Shown here: piece after piece, positions 1 through 6,192 of the stretch
Position numbering within the stretch: the first letter of the stretch is position 1
Layout of the letters: every line of letters begins with the position of its first letter
Assembly (NCBI GenBank): GCA_904393855.1
Contig: CAJFNE010000076.1
Coordinates: forward strand, 1-10,777
Direction: 5' to 3'
From: an uncultured Oscillibacter sp.
Lineage (GTDB): Bacteria > Bacillota > Clostridia > Oscillospirales > Oscillospiraceae
Length of the DNA stretch: 10,777 nt
Notes under the pieces: generated by a model
Databases searched by the model: none
What the model was told of the DNA's origin: nothing
The model's input: the letters and a program-made list of their open reading frames with translations, nothing else
Program-made: the position numbers and the translations under genes

Positions 1-355
1 CCGTCACCACCAGCTCGCCGGTGGCGCTGATCACCGCCCGGTTCAGGTGCCCGCCCACCACATGGCCCTGCGCGTCGCCGGCGCTCATGTGCAGGTGGCA
101 GTAGACGTCCCCGCTCATGGTGGTGATGGTGCCGGTGAGGGAGACGATCTCATAGCTCCCCTGGAAGTGGTTGGCGTGGTACTGCTTGCTCACCGTGTCA
201 AACACGCCCACGGTGAAGTCGTTCACCGCGCCCAGCCCCTGGACCGTGGCCAGCTGGATGCCCTCCTGCCGGGCGATGGCCTGGACCTGTTCCACAATGT
301 CCTCGCCGGGGTCCAGACGGATCACATAGGTACTTTCAAATCTGCGGTATTCCAT
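1..355 (-). CDS. PPC (DUF296) domain protein, partial at its C-terminus
   Basis: The visible 118 residues begin MEYRRFESTYVIRLDPGEDI and continue through CHLHMSAGD and GHVVGGHL. The HLH and GGH histidines with this spacing are the metal-site signature of the PPC domain (DUF296), found alone in small bacterial proteins and fused to AT-hooks in plant DNA-binding proteins. The biochemical role of the stand-alone bacterial form is not settled. The reading frame is still open at base 1, so the C-terminus lies outside the window. The ATG at 355 has an AAGGAGGG ribosome site at 363-370, seven bases away. The gene lies 46 bases downstream of the EIIC-like gene on the same strand with no terminator between, so co-transcription is likely. 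The family call is firm; function is unknown. Confidence 0.88.
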   Translation of the reverse strand, partial: MEYRRFESTYVIRLDPGEDIVEQVQAIARQEGIQLATVQGLGAVNDFTVGVFDTVSKQYHANHFQGSYEIVSLTGTITTMSGDVYCHLHMSAGDAQGHVVGGHLNRAVISATGELVVT

Positions 356-401
356 TTCGGTGCCCTCCTTGGAGACAGTCTATCACGGAGACGGGAGGGA
401 A

Positions 402-1508
402 TCAAGAGAGGGTCAGGTCCCCCTCCTGAATCCAGCCGATTTTTCGGAAGAACAGGCCGAAGGCCCAGGTTAGGACGGCGGGCAGCACGAAGGAGATCAG
501 GAGCAGTCCCGCCCAGTCCCAGGCGGTGGGGACGATGGCGGCGGCCCCGTTGGCCAAGGCCGTCTCGCTGGGGGATACCCAGCCAGTCCAGACGCCCAGC
601 TGCCCGCACAGGCCGCAGGTTCCCATGCCGGAGTTGATGGGGTCTCCGTTCATCTCCAGCTGGAACACGCAGGTGGCCAGGGGGCCGGTGACGGCGGAGG
701 TCAGGATGGCGGGCAGCCAGATGCGGGGGTTCTTCACGATGTTGGGCATCTGCAGCATGGAGGTGCCGATGCCCTGACTGACCAGGCCCCCCCAGCGGTT
801 CTCCCGGAAGGAGAGAACCGCGAAGCCCACCATGTTGGCGCAGCAGCCCGCCACGGCGGCGCCGCCGGCCAGACCCGTCAATCCCAGCACGGAGCAGATG
901 GCGGCGGAGGAGATGGGCAGGGTCAGGGCGATGCCCACCAGCACGGACACCAGCATCCCCATCCAGAAGGGCTGCAGCTCCGTGGTTTTCATGATCAGCT
1001 GGCCGAAGGCGCTGGCCGCACCGCCAATGGGCGGGGCGATCAGCCAGGCGGCGCCGATGCCGATGAGGATGGTGACGATGGGGGTCACCAGGATGTCCAC
1101 CTTCGTCTCCTTGCTGACGGCCTTGCCGCACTCCGCGGCGATGATGGCCACAAACAGCACGGCCAGGGGCCCGCCAGCTCCGCCCAGGGCGTTGCAGGCG
1201 TAGCCGACAGTCACCAGGGAGAACAGCACCATAGGCGGCGCCTGGAGGGCGTAGCCGATGGCCACCGCCATGGCAGACCCGCTCATGAAGGAGGCCAGCC
1301 CGCCGACCGTGTACCCCACACCGTTGATGGTGATGATCTGCGCCGTGAGGAATCCGATGTGGAACTGGGTGCCGAGCGTGTTGAGGATCGTGCCGATCAA
1401 CAGGGAGCAGAACAGGCCCTGGGCCATGGCGCCCAGGGCGTCGATGCCGTACCGGCGTGCGGAGATCACAATGTTTTTGCGCTGGAGGAAACCTTGTAAA
1501 CGTTCCAT
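402..1508 (-). CDS. orphan PTS EIIC-like membrane protein, PfoR/PTS_EIIC_2 family
   Basis: This is a 368-residue, very hydrophobic protein with about 8-10 membrane stretches. It carries glycine-rich elements typical of the PTS_EIIC_2/PfoR family, including NALGGAGGPLAVLF and, near the C-terminus, NGDPINSGMGTCGLCGQLG. Family members are annotated as PTS sugar permeases or, historically, as the regulator PfoR, but the substrate is generally unknown. No EIIA, EIIB or sugar enzyme is nearby, so classical PTS transport is doubtful. I chose ATG 1508, which has AGGTG six bases upstream. An in-frame GTG at 1517 has no ribosome site. The upstream promoter is overlapped by a NiaR-type palindrome, suggesting niacin-responsive control and possibly import of a niacin-related compound. 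That is inference. The PPC-domain gene follows closely. Confidence 0.9.
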   Translation of the reverse strand: MERLQGFLQRKNIVISARRYGIDALGAMAQGLFCSLLIGTILNTLGTQFHIGFLTAQIITINGVGYTVGGLASFMSGSAMAVAIGYALQAPPMVLFSLVTVGYACNALGGAGGPLAVLFVAIIAAECGKAVSKETKVDILVTPIVTILIGIGAAWLIAPPIGGAASAFGQLIMKTTELQPFWMGMLVSVLVGIALTLPISSAAICSVLGLTGLAGGAAVAGCCANMVGFAVLSFRENRWGGLVSQGIGTSMLQMPNIVKNPRIWLPAILTSAVTGPLATCVFQLEMNGDPINSGMGTCGLCGQLGVWTGWVSPSETALANGAAAIVPTAWDWAGLLLISFVLPAVLTWAFGLFFRKIGWIQEGDLTLS

Positions 1509-1542
1509 GGGAGACACCTGCTTTGCTGTAAAATGAAAAAGA

Positions 1543-1570
1543 GTACACAGGTGTCATGACACCTGTGTAC
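1543..1570. promoter_or_regulatory. 28-bp perfect palindrome, probable NiaR operator for the EIIC-like gene
   Basis: Each half reads GTACACAGGTGTCA and the repeat is perfect with no spacer (centre 1556/1557). On the minus strand it begins four bases after the -10 hexamer, so it covers the expected transcription start. Its core TGTCATGACA recurs in front of the neighbouring NiaR-type repressor gene. A repressor bound here would block the promoter. The assignment to NiaR rests on adjacency, the shared core and the autoregulation pattern. Confidence 0.85.
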
Positions 1571-1573
1571 CAC

Positions 1574-1602
1574 ACTATACACGGAAAGGACGCCCTTGTC
1601 AA
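1574..1602 (-). promoter_or_regulatory. sigma-A promoter of the EIIC-like gene
   Basis: On the minus strand, TTGACA (1602-1597) is followed by a 17-base spacer and TATAGT (1579-1574). This is a near-consensus housekeeping promoter with an expected start near 1567, inside the palindrome at 1543-1570. It gives the transporter gene a promoter separate from that of the repressor gene upstream. Confidence 0.85.
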
Positions 1603-1638
1603 CGCCTAATTTCGCCTTCCCTGGGACCACCGGGGCCT

Positions 1639-2151
1639 TTAGGCCTCCACCAAGATGCCCAGCTGCCGCAGGGCCGCCAGCACCCGCCGGCAGGCGGCCT
1701 CGTCGGGACAGGCCAGGGTGTGCAGGTGGATGCCGCCCGTCAGGTCCGAGAGAGGGCGGGCGTCGGACTGGGCGCAGCGGGAGAGGAACTGCTGGACATC
1801 GTACCGGCTGGAGAGCTGGAGGGGGCCGGTCAGCTGGCCGTAGATGGGGTGCTCCACGATCACGTCCAGCACCGTGCAGCCGTTGTCCACCATGGCGTTC
1901 AGCTCCGCCTCCATGCCGGCGGCGTCATGCTGGACAGCCACCTGCCGCACCAGGCCTGCCGTCTCCCGCAGGATCACATAGCCCCGGGGCGTGGCAGTGA
2001 TCTCCGCCCCGGAGGCCCGCAGCAGCGCCACATCCCCCACAATGATCTGCCGGCTGACGGAGAACCTGCCCGCCAGCGCCCCCGCGCTGACAGGCTGGAG
2101 GGACCGCTGCAAAATTTCCAAGATCGCCTGACGGCGCTGTTCAGCCTGCAT
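1639..2151 (-). CDS. niaR: NiaR-like niacin-responsive transcriptional repressor (HTH + 3H domain)
   Basis: The 170-residue protein has an N-terminal winged helix (about 1-60, with the helix-turn-helix around VSAGALAGRFSVSRQIIVGD). A 3H domain follows (about 68-168). His75, Glu83 and the His142-x-His144 pair match, in spacing, the metal-ligand set I recall for the Thermotoga 3H protein. Family members repress NAD-precursor uptake and salvage genes when niacin is abundant. Length is normal for the family. ATG 2151 is chosen because AGGAGGT lies seven bases upstream; the frame stays open further upstream but runs through the promoter. The expected leader is about 95 bases and contains a GGAGGG/CCCTCC hairpin at 2206-2220. 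The palindrome at its own promoter implies autoregulation. No clear terminator separates it from the EIIC-like gene. Confidence 0.9.
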   Translation of the reverse strand: MQAEQRRQAILEILQRSLQPVSAGALAGRFSVSRQIIVGDVALLRASGAEITATPRGYVILRETAGLVRQVAVQHDAAGMEAELNAMVDNGCTVLDVIVEHPIYGQLTGPLQLSSRYDVQQFLSRCAQSDARPLSDLTGGIHLHTLACPDEAACRRVLAALRQLGILVEA

Positions 2152-2239
2152 GAAAAACCTCCTGCGCATATTTGCCCGGATCCATTCGGCGGGAATGGGG
2201 GAGCCGGAGGGGGGCCCTCCATCTCCCCGCGCACGCACC

Positions 2240-2251
2240 CTGTCATGACAG
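2240..2251. promoter_or_regulatory. probable NiaR autoregulatory operator
   Basis: CTGTCATGACAG is a perfect 12-bp palindrome one base downstream of the niaR -10 hexamer. Aligned on the centre, the half toward the promoter (TGACAGCAGTATAC) matches the half-site at 1543-1570 at 11 of 14 positions, while the other half matches only in the core. The site is therefore asymmetric and likely weaker, which suits an autoregulated repressor. Confidence 0.75.
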
Positions 2252-2252
2252 C

Positions 2253-2280
2253 AGTATACCACGCGAGAAGAGAAATGCAA
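2253..2280 (-). promoter_or_regulatory. sigma-A promoter of niaR
   Basis: On the minus strand, TTGCAT (2280-2275) is followed by a 16-base spacer and TATACT (2258-2253). TTTGCA with a 17-base spacer is an equivalent reading. The expected start near 2246 falls in the palindrome at 2240-2251. Confidence 0.75.
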
Positions 2281-2289
2281 ACAGCTCGC

Positions 2290-2408
2290 ATCCTTTTCTG
2301 AGAAAGTTTTGTGATTTTTCACAGGGAAACGGAGCATCTTTATGAATTCAGCTGATATTTTTTTCAGTTGTTTTCTTCAATTTTGTAAAAATTCTATGTC
2401 ACAAGAGG
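2290..2408. other. AT-rich intergenic stretch, no gene seen
   Basis: This is the middle of the 348-base gap between the divergent niaR and the small membrane-protein gene. It is markedly richer in A and T than the rest of the window, with runs such as ATTTTTTTC and TTTTGTAAAAATT, and has no plausible reading frame. It may be an upstream element for the strong promoter at 2409 or a remnant of inserted DNA. I find no recognisable regulatory motif in it beyond the flanking promoters. Confidence 0.6.
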
Positions 2409-2437
2409 TTGACTTTCCCCGGCAGACTCGCTAGAAT
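2409..2437 (+). promoter_or_regulatory. sigma-A promoter of the small membrane-protein gene
   Basis: TTGACT (2409-2414), a 17-base spacer and TAGAAT (2432-2437) form a near-consensus promoter preceded by AT-rich DNA. The expected start is near 2444. The transcript would open with a small hairpin, GTACGC (2451-2456) pairing with GCGTAC (2465-2470). Confidence 0.8.
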
Positions 2438-2499
2438 AAAAAGCAACCTTGTACGCCGTGATCCGCGTACCAAAGCCAAGCAGAGAGGAGCTGAGCCCG

Positions 2500-2736
2500 A
2501 TGACAGGTACCGCGATGTACAATCAGATGATGGCTCAGACTACGTTCGGCTCTTGTGCGAACGCTGCTTCCTGCTGCGCGAAGATTGCCGCCATGGACGC
2601 CATTTTTGTGGCGTCCATTATTATTTGCGGCCTGATTAGCCTGTCCATTTCCATTCTGGGCATTGTCCTGGTATTGCTGGTAGGCCTGGTAATTTGCGGA
2701 AAAGTGAACAGCCATCGGGCGCGAAGGTCTTTGTAA
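2500..2736 (+). CDS. small Cys-containing membrane protein of unknown function
   Basis: I do not recognise this 78-residue protein. Residues 1-33 are polar to small and carry Cys19, Cys25 and Cys26. Residues 34-67 are continuously hydrophobic, with Cys43 and Cys66, long enough for one long or two tight membrane helices. The tail KVNSHRARRSL is basic, which favours a cytoplasmic C-terminus. ATG 2500 follows GAGAGGAG at nine bases; an in-frame TTG at 2449 lacks a ribosome site. The gene has its own consensus promoter and an intrinsic terminator, so it is a monocistronic unit between niaR and the Liv cassette. Its codons are less GC-rich at third positions than those of its neighbours, suggesting different ancestry. 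A 10-bp hairpin lies within the frame. A regulatory RNA or a short toxin- or bacteriocin-like peptide cannot be excluded. Confidence 0.6.
   Translation: MTGTAMYNQMMAQTTFGSCANAASCCAKIAAMDAIFVASIIICGLISLSISILGIVLVLLVGLVICGKVNSHRARRSL
2593..2618 (+). repeat. 10-bp perfect hairpin inside the small membrane-protein gene
   Basis: ATGGACGCCA (2593-2602) pairs perfectly with TGGCGTCCAT (2609-2618) around a six-base TTTTTG loop, and TTATTATTT follows. It sits where the hydrophobic segment begins (AAMDAIFVAS). It could be a transcript-level pause or attenuator, or a chance product of codon choice. Confidence 0.7.
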
Positions 2737-2751
2737 TTCCCTGGATACAGC

Positions 2752-2787
2752 AAAGCGGCTGCGCTCTCATAGCACAGCCGCTTTTTT
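2752..2787 (+). terminator. intrinsic terminator of the small membrane-protein gene
   Basis: AAAGCGGCTGCGCT (2752-2765) pairs with AGCACAGCCGCTTT (2771-2784) with one C-A mismatch and a five-base loop, and runs into six T residues (2782-2787). It lies 15 bases after the stop codon and insulates the Liv cassette from upstream transcription. Confidence 0.9.
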
Positions 2788-2791
2788 GTTG

Positions 2792-2797
2792 TATAAT
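2792..2797 (+). promoter_or_regulatory. candidate -10 element of the Liv operon
   Basis: A perfect TATAAT lies five bases after the terminator T-run. No convincing -35 hexamer sits 16-18 bases upstream, because that interval is the terminator stem, and there is no extended TG motif. Initiation near 2804 would give a leader of only about 20 bases, just enough for the AAGGAG ribosome site at 2810-2815. The need for a promoter after a terminator supports it; an activator may be required. Confidence 0.45.
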
Positions 2798-2824
2798 ATT
2801 TTTGCGAAAAAGGAGAAGAACAAG

Positions 2825-4021
2825 ATGATGAAGAAGAAACTCTTGGCCCTGCTGACGGCCTCTGTCATGGTCCTCAGTCTGGCCGCCTGCGGCGGCGACA
2901 GCGGTACCACGGACGACACCAGCGGTACCGACGACTCCACCGAAACCACCGCGACCGCTTTCAAGATCGGCGTGATCGGTCCCCTGACCGGCGACGCCGC
3001 CATCTACGGCACCTGCGTGGCCAACTCCACCCAGATCGCCGTGGAGGAGATCAATGCCCTGGGCGGCGACATCCAGTTTGAGCTGCTGACCCCCGCCGAC
3101 GACGTCAACGACGCGGAGACCTCCGTCAACGCCTACAACAACCTGATGGACCAGGGCATGCAGCTGCTGGTGGGCACCGTCACCACCCAGCCGGGCCTGT
3201 CCGTGTTCCCCCTGACCAACGAGGACCGGCTGTTCACCATCACGCCCTCCGCCTCCGGCGACGACTGCATCGAGGGCAACGACACCGTGTTCCAGGTCTG
3301 CTTCACGGACTCCAACCAGGGCATGCGCAGCGCCCAGTATATCGACGAGAACTTTGAGGATCCCCAGATCGCCATCATCTATAAGAACGACGATCAGTAC
3401 TCCATCGGCATCCATGACAACTTCGTGGCGGAGGCCGAGAGCCGCGGTATGTCCATCGTCTACGAGGGCACTTTCAACAACTCCAGCGCCACGGACTTCA
3501 ACGTCCAGCTGACCGCCGCCCAGGCCGCCGGCGCGGACCTGCTGTTCCTGCCCATCTACTACAGCCCTGCCTCCATCATCCTGACCCAGGCCAACGCCAT
3601 GGGCTACGCTCCCACCTTCTTCGGCGTGGACGGCATGGACGGCATCCTGACCGCCAAGGGCTTTGACGCCTCCCTGGCCGAGGGCGTGTACCTGCTGACC
3701 CCCTTCGCCGCTGACGCGGAGGACGAGCTGACCCAGAACTTCGTCACCACCTATCAGGAGCAGTACGGCGAGATCCCCAACCAGTTCGGCGCGGATGCCT
3801 ATGACGCCGTCTATACCCTCTATGCGGCCATCCAGGCTGCCGGCGTCACTGCCGACATGTCCGCGGCGGACATCTGCGAGGCCCTGATTGAGGTCATGCC
3901 CACCATCTCCGTCACCGGCCTGACCAGTGCCGGCGCCGAGATGACCTGGGACTCCAACGGCGCCGTGTCTAAGGACCCCACCGCCGTTGTCATCCGGGAC
4001 GGCGCCTATGTCACTCCCTGA
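2825..4021 (+). CDS. livJ: branched-chain amino acid-type ABC transporter substrate-binding lipoprotein
   Basis: The 398-residue protein starts MMKKKLLALLTASVMVLSLA and has a lipobox ending at Cys22, so it is a membrane-anchored lipoprotein. An Asp/Thr/Ser-rich linker (about 24-46) precedes a type I periplasmic-binding fold of the Peripla_BP_6/LivJ family (FKIGVIGPLTGDAAIYG, then the family ligand-loop region TITPSASGD). It would capture substrate outside the cell and deliver it to the LivHMGF complex encoded next. ATG 2825 is nine bases after AAGGAG; an ATG immediately after it is a less well spaced alternative. The gene is followed by a 151-base gap with two strong hairpins, which may raise its expression over the permease genes. 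Branched-chain amino acids are the default substrate, but related proteins bind amides, urea or aromatic acids, so specificity is unproven. Confidence 0.93.
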   Translation: MMKKKLLALLTASVMVLSLAACGGDSGTTDDTSGTDDSTETTATAFKIGVIGPLTGDAAIYGTCVANSTQIAVEEINALGGDIQFELLTPADDVNDAETSVNAYNNLMDQGMQLLVGTVTTQPGLSVFPLTNEDRLFTITPSASGDDCIEGNDTVFQVCFTDSNQGMRSAQYIDENFEDPQIAIIYKNDDQYSIGIHDNFVAEAESRGMSIVYEGTFNNSSATDFNVQLTAAQAAGADLLFLPIYYSPASIILTQANAMGYAPTFFGVDGMDGILTAKGFDASLAEGVYLLTPFAADAEDELTQNFVTTYQEQYGEIPNQFGADAYDAVYTLYAAIQAAGVTADMSAADICEALIEVMPTISVTGLTSAGAEMTWDSNGAVSKDPTAVVIRDGAYVTP

Positions 4022-4057
4022 CACAGGACGCACCCCATTGTAAAGAGGACGGGGAAC

Positions 4058-4079
4058 GGCTGCCGGACTTCCGGCAGCC
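4058..4079 (+). repeat. GC-rich stem-loop after the binding-protein gene
   Basis: GGCTGCCGG (4058-4066) pairs perfectly with CCGGCAGCC (4071-4079) around an ACTT loop, 36 bases after the stop codon. There is no T-run, so it is not a standard intrinsic terminator. It is better explained as a 3'-end stabiliser or processing barrier protecting the binding-protein mRNA. Confidence 0.75.
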
Positions 4080-4089
4080 CTCCCTGGGC

Positions 4090-4147
4090 TTCTATGGTGG
4101 AAACCGATGCGGAACCGGCGCGTGCCGCTTCGGTTTCTGCCATAGAA
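4090..4147 (+). repeat. long imperfect hairpin in the livJ-livH intergenic region
   Basis: TTCTATGG (4090-4097) pairs with CCATAGAA (4140-4147) and AAACCGA (4101-4107) with TCGGTTT (4130-4136). The three bases between pair through two G-U wobbles and one G-C, giving an 18-bp stem. GCGG (4109-4112) and CCGC (4125-4128) extend it after one mismatch. It ends ten bases before the livH ribosome site. It may be a dispersed palindromic element or an mRNA processing signal. Confidence 0.75.
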
Positions 4148-4172
4148 TCGGAAAAGAGAGGAACGAGAGCTT

Positions 4173-5093
4173 ATGGAATTTCTGTCCTATCTGGTCACGG
4201 GTATCAGTTTGGGAAGCATCTATGCCATCATCGCCCTGGGCTACACCATGGTATACGGCATTGCCAAGATGCTGAACTTCGCCCACGGCGACGTCATCAT
4301 GGTGGGCGGCTACGTGGCCTTCTACGCCACGAGCTTCGCCACGGGCAGCCTGCTGGGGGAGGACCCCTCCGACGGCGCGGTGCTGCTGGCCACACTGGGC
4401 TCGGTCCTGCTGGCCATGCTGGTGTGCACGGCGCTGGGCGTGGTCATTGAGGGGCTGGCCTACAAGCCCCTGCGCTCCGCGCCCTCCCTGGCGGTGCTGA
4501 TCACCGCCATCGGCGTGAGCTACTTCCTGCAGAACGCGGCCCAGCTGATCTTCGGCGCGGCCCCCAAGAACTTCACCCCTGTGGTGAGCGGCCAGCTGAC
4601 GCTGTTCGGCGGCCAGCTGCGGATCTCCTATATCGCGCTGCTGACGGTGGCCACCTGCCTGGTGATCATGGCGGCGCTGACCACCTTCATCAACAAGAGC
4701 AAGCTGGGCAAGGCCATGCGGGCCTGCTCCGAGGACAAGGGCGCGGCCCAGCTCATGGGTATCAATGTCAACGGCACCATCTCCATGACGTTTGCAATCG
4801 GCTCGGCTCTCGCGGCCATCGCCGGCGTGCTGCTGTGCTCCTACTCCCCGCTGCTCCAGCCCACCACCGGCTCCATGCCGGGCATCAAGGCCTTCACCGC
4901 CGCCGTGTTCGGCGGCATCGGCTCCGTGCCGGGGGCCTTCCTGGGCGGACTGCTGCTGGGGATTATCGAGTCCCTGGCCCAGGCCTATATCTCCACGCAG
5001 CTGTCCAACACGATCATGTTCGCCGTGCTGATCGTGGTGCTGCTGGTGAAGCCCGCCGGACTGCTGGGCAAATACGTGCCCGAGAAAGTGTGA
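4173..5093 (+). CDS. livH: branched-chain amino acid-type ABC transporter permease LivH
   Basis: The 306-residue integral membrane protein starts MEFLSYLVTGISLGSIYAII and contains the LivH hallmark ALGYTMVYGIAKMLNFAHGD near residues 21-40. A cytoplasmic loop resembling the ABC-interacting EAA region (GKAMRACSEDKGAAQLMGIN) follows. About eight membrane stretches are visible and the length is typical. It would pair with LivM to form the transmembrane channel. ATG 4173 is ten bases after AGAGGA. livM begins nine bases after its stop codon. Confidence 0.95.
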   Translation: MEFLSYLVTGISLGSIYAIIALGYTMVYGIAKMLNFAHGDVIMVGGYVAFYATSFATGSLLGEDPSDGAVLLATLGSVLLAMLVCTALGVVIEGLAYKPLRSAPSLAVLITAIGVSYFLQNAAQLIFGAAPKNFTPVVSGQLTLFGGQLRISYIALLTVATCLVIMAALTTFINKSKLGKAMRACSEDKGAAQLMGINVNGTISMTFAIGSALAAIAGVLLCSYSPLLQPTTGSMPGIKAFTAAVFGGIGSVPGAFLGGLLLGIIESLAQAYISTQLSNTIMFAVLIVVLLVKPAGLLGKYVPEKV

Positions 5094-5102
5094 GGTGGCG
5101 GT

Positions 5103-6191
5103 ATGAGACAGTATCTGAAATCCATGAAGACCGTCACCAAGGTGGACTTCGCCACCTACCTGGGCGTGATCCTGGCCTTCATCATCGTGACGGTCTGCCA
5201 GTCCATGGGGCTGCTGAACCGCTCCATGACCGGCATGCTGGTCCCCATCTGCTGCTATGTCTGCATGGCGGTGTCCTTGAACCTGACGGTGGGCATCCTG
5301 GGCGAGCTGTCCCTGGGCCACGCGGGCTTCATGAGCGTGGGCGCCTTCTCCGGCATCGTCACGGCCATGAGCCTCCAGTCCGCCATCCCCAACGACCTGG
5401 TCCGGATGATCCTGGCCCTGATCGTGGGCGCGTTCTTCGCCGCCGTGGTGGGCTTCATCGTGGGCATCCCGGTGCTGCGGCTCCGGGGCGACTATCTGGC
5501 CATCGTGACCCTGGCCTTCGGCGAGATCATCAAGGACCTGATCAACTGCCTGCTGGTGGGCTGGGATGAGAACGGCCTCCACATCGCCCTGAACCTGGAC
5601 GGCACCAAGAGCATGTCCAGCCTGGGGCTGACGGAAAACGGCATCGAGATCATCAAGGGTGCCCAGGGCGCCACCGGCAACGCCCGGATCGCCACCTTCA
5701 CCGTGGGCTTCGTGCTGGTGATGATCACCCTGATCGTGGTGCTGAACCTGGTCCGCAGCCGGACCGGCCGGGCCGTCATGGCCATCCGGGACAACCGGAT
5801 CGCCGCGGAGAGCGTGGGCCTGAACGTCACGAAGTATAAGCTCACGGCCTTCGTGGTCTCCACGGCCCTGGCCGGCGCCGCCGGCGCCCTCTTCGGCCTG
5901 AACTACTCCAACGTCACCGCCGCGCAGTTCGACTTCAATACCTCCATCCTGGTGCTGGTCTACGTGGTGCTGGGGGGCCTGGGCAACATCTGGGGCTCCG
6001 TGGTGGCCGCCACCGTGCTGTATATCCTGCCGGAGGCCCTGCGGCAGTTCTCCGACTACCGGATGCTGGTGTACGCCATCGTGCTGATCCTGGTGATGCT
6101 GGCCACCAACAATCCCACTTTCAAGGCCATCTTCAGCCGCCTGCGGCGGAAAGACGACCTCCCCGACACCGCTGGAAAGGAGGCGCAGTGA
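5103..6191 (+). CDS. livM: branched-chain amino acid-type ABC transporter permease LivM
   Basis: The 362-residue membrane protein carries the LivM signatures SLNLTVGILGELSLGHAGFM, PVLRLRGDYLAIVTLAFGEI and the ABC-contact loop GRAVMAIRDNRIAAESVGLN. Unlike LivH it has an extended hydrophilic N-terminus (about 1-18) and a charged C-terminal tail (RLRRKDDLPDTAGKEAQ). It forms the second half of the translocation pore. GAGGTGG overlapping the end of livH supplies the ribosome site, only about four bases from ATG 5103. Translation is therefore probably coupled to livH. Its own end contains the ribosome site for livG. Confidence 0.95.
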   Translation: MRQYLKSMKTVTKVDFATYLGVILAFIIVTVCQSMGLLNRSMTGMLVPICCYVCMAVSLNLTVGILGELSLGHAGFMSVGAFSGIVTAMSLQSAIPNDLVRMILALIVGAFFAAVVGFIVGIPVLRLRGDYLAIVTLAFGEIIKDLINCLLVGWDENGLHIALNLDGTKSMSSLGLTENGIEIIKGAQGATGNARIATFTVGFVLVMITLIVVLNLVRSRTGRAVMAIRDNRIAAESVGLNVTKYKLTAFVVSTALAGAAGALFGLNYSNVTAAQFDFNTSILVLVYVVLGGLGNIWGSVVAATVLYILPEALRQFSDYRMLVYAIVLILVMLATNNPTFKAIFSRLRRKDDLPDTAGKEAQ

Positions 6192-6192
6192 T

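Noticed and set aside
1509..1517. GTG start at 1517 for the EIIC-like gene
   Set aside because: No ribosome site precedes it, whereas AGGTG is correctly spaced for ATG 1508.
1609..1638. Possible terminator between niaR and the EIIC-like gene
   Set aside because: The GGCCT/AGGCC repeat at the niaR stop has a two-base loop and no T-run on the minus strand, so it is not a credible intrinsic terminator.
2152..2337. N-terminal extension of NiaR to the first in-frame start at 2337
   Set aside because: The extension would translate through the promoter and operator. The ATG at 2151 has an ideal AGGAGGT site and gives the normal family length.
2636..4033. 465-codon minus-strand open frame opposite the Liv binding-protein gene
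   Set aside because: It mirrors the codon pattern of the lipoprotein gene, has repetitive Gly/Val/Asp composition and runs through the terminator and promoter region.
4058..4079. Intrinsic terminator after the Liv binding-protein gene
   Set aside because: The stem is strong but no T-run follows, and the permease genes downstream have no promoter of their own that I can see.
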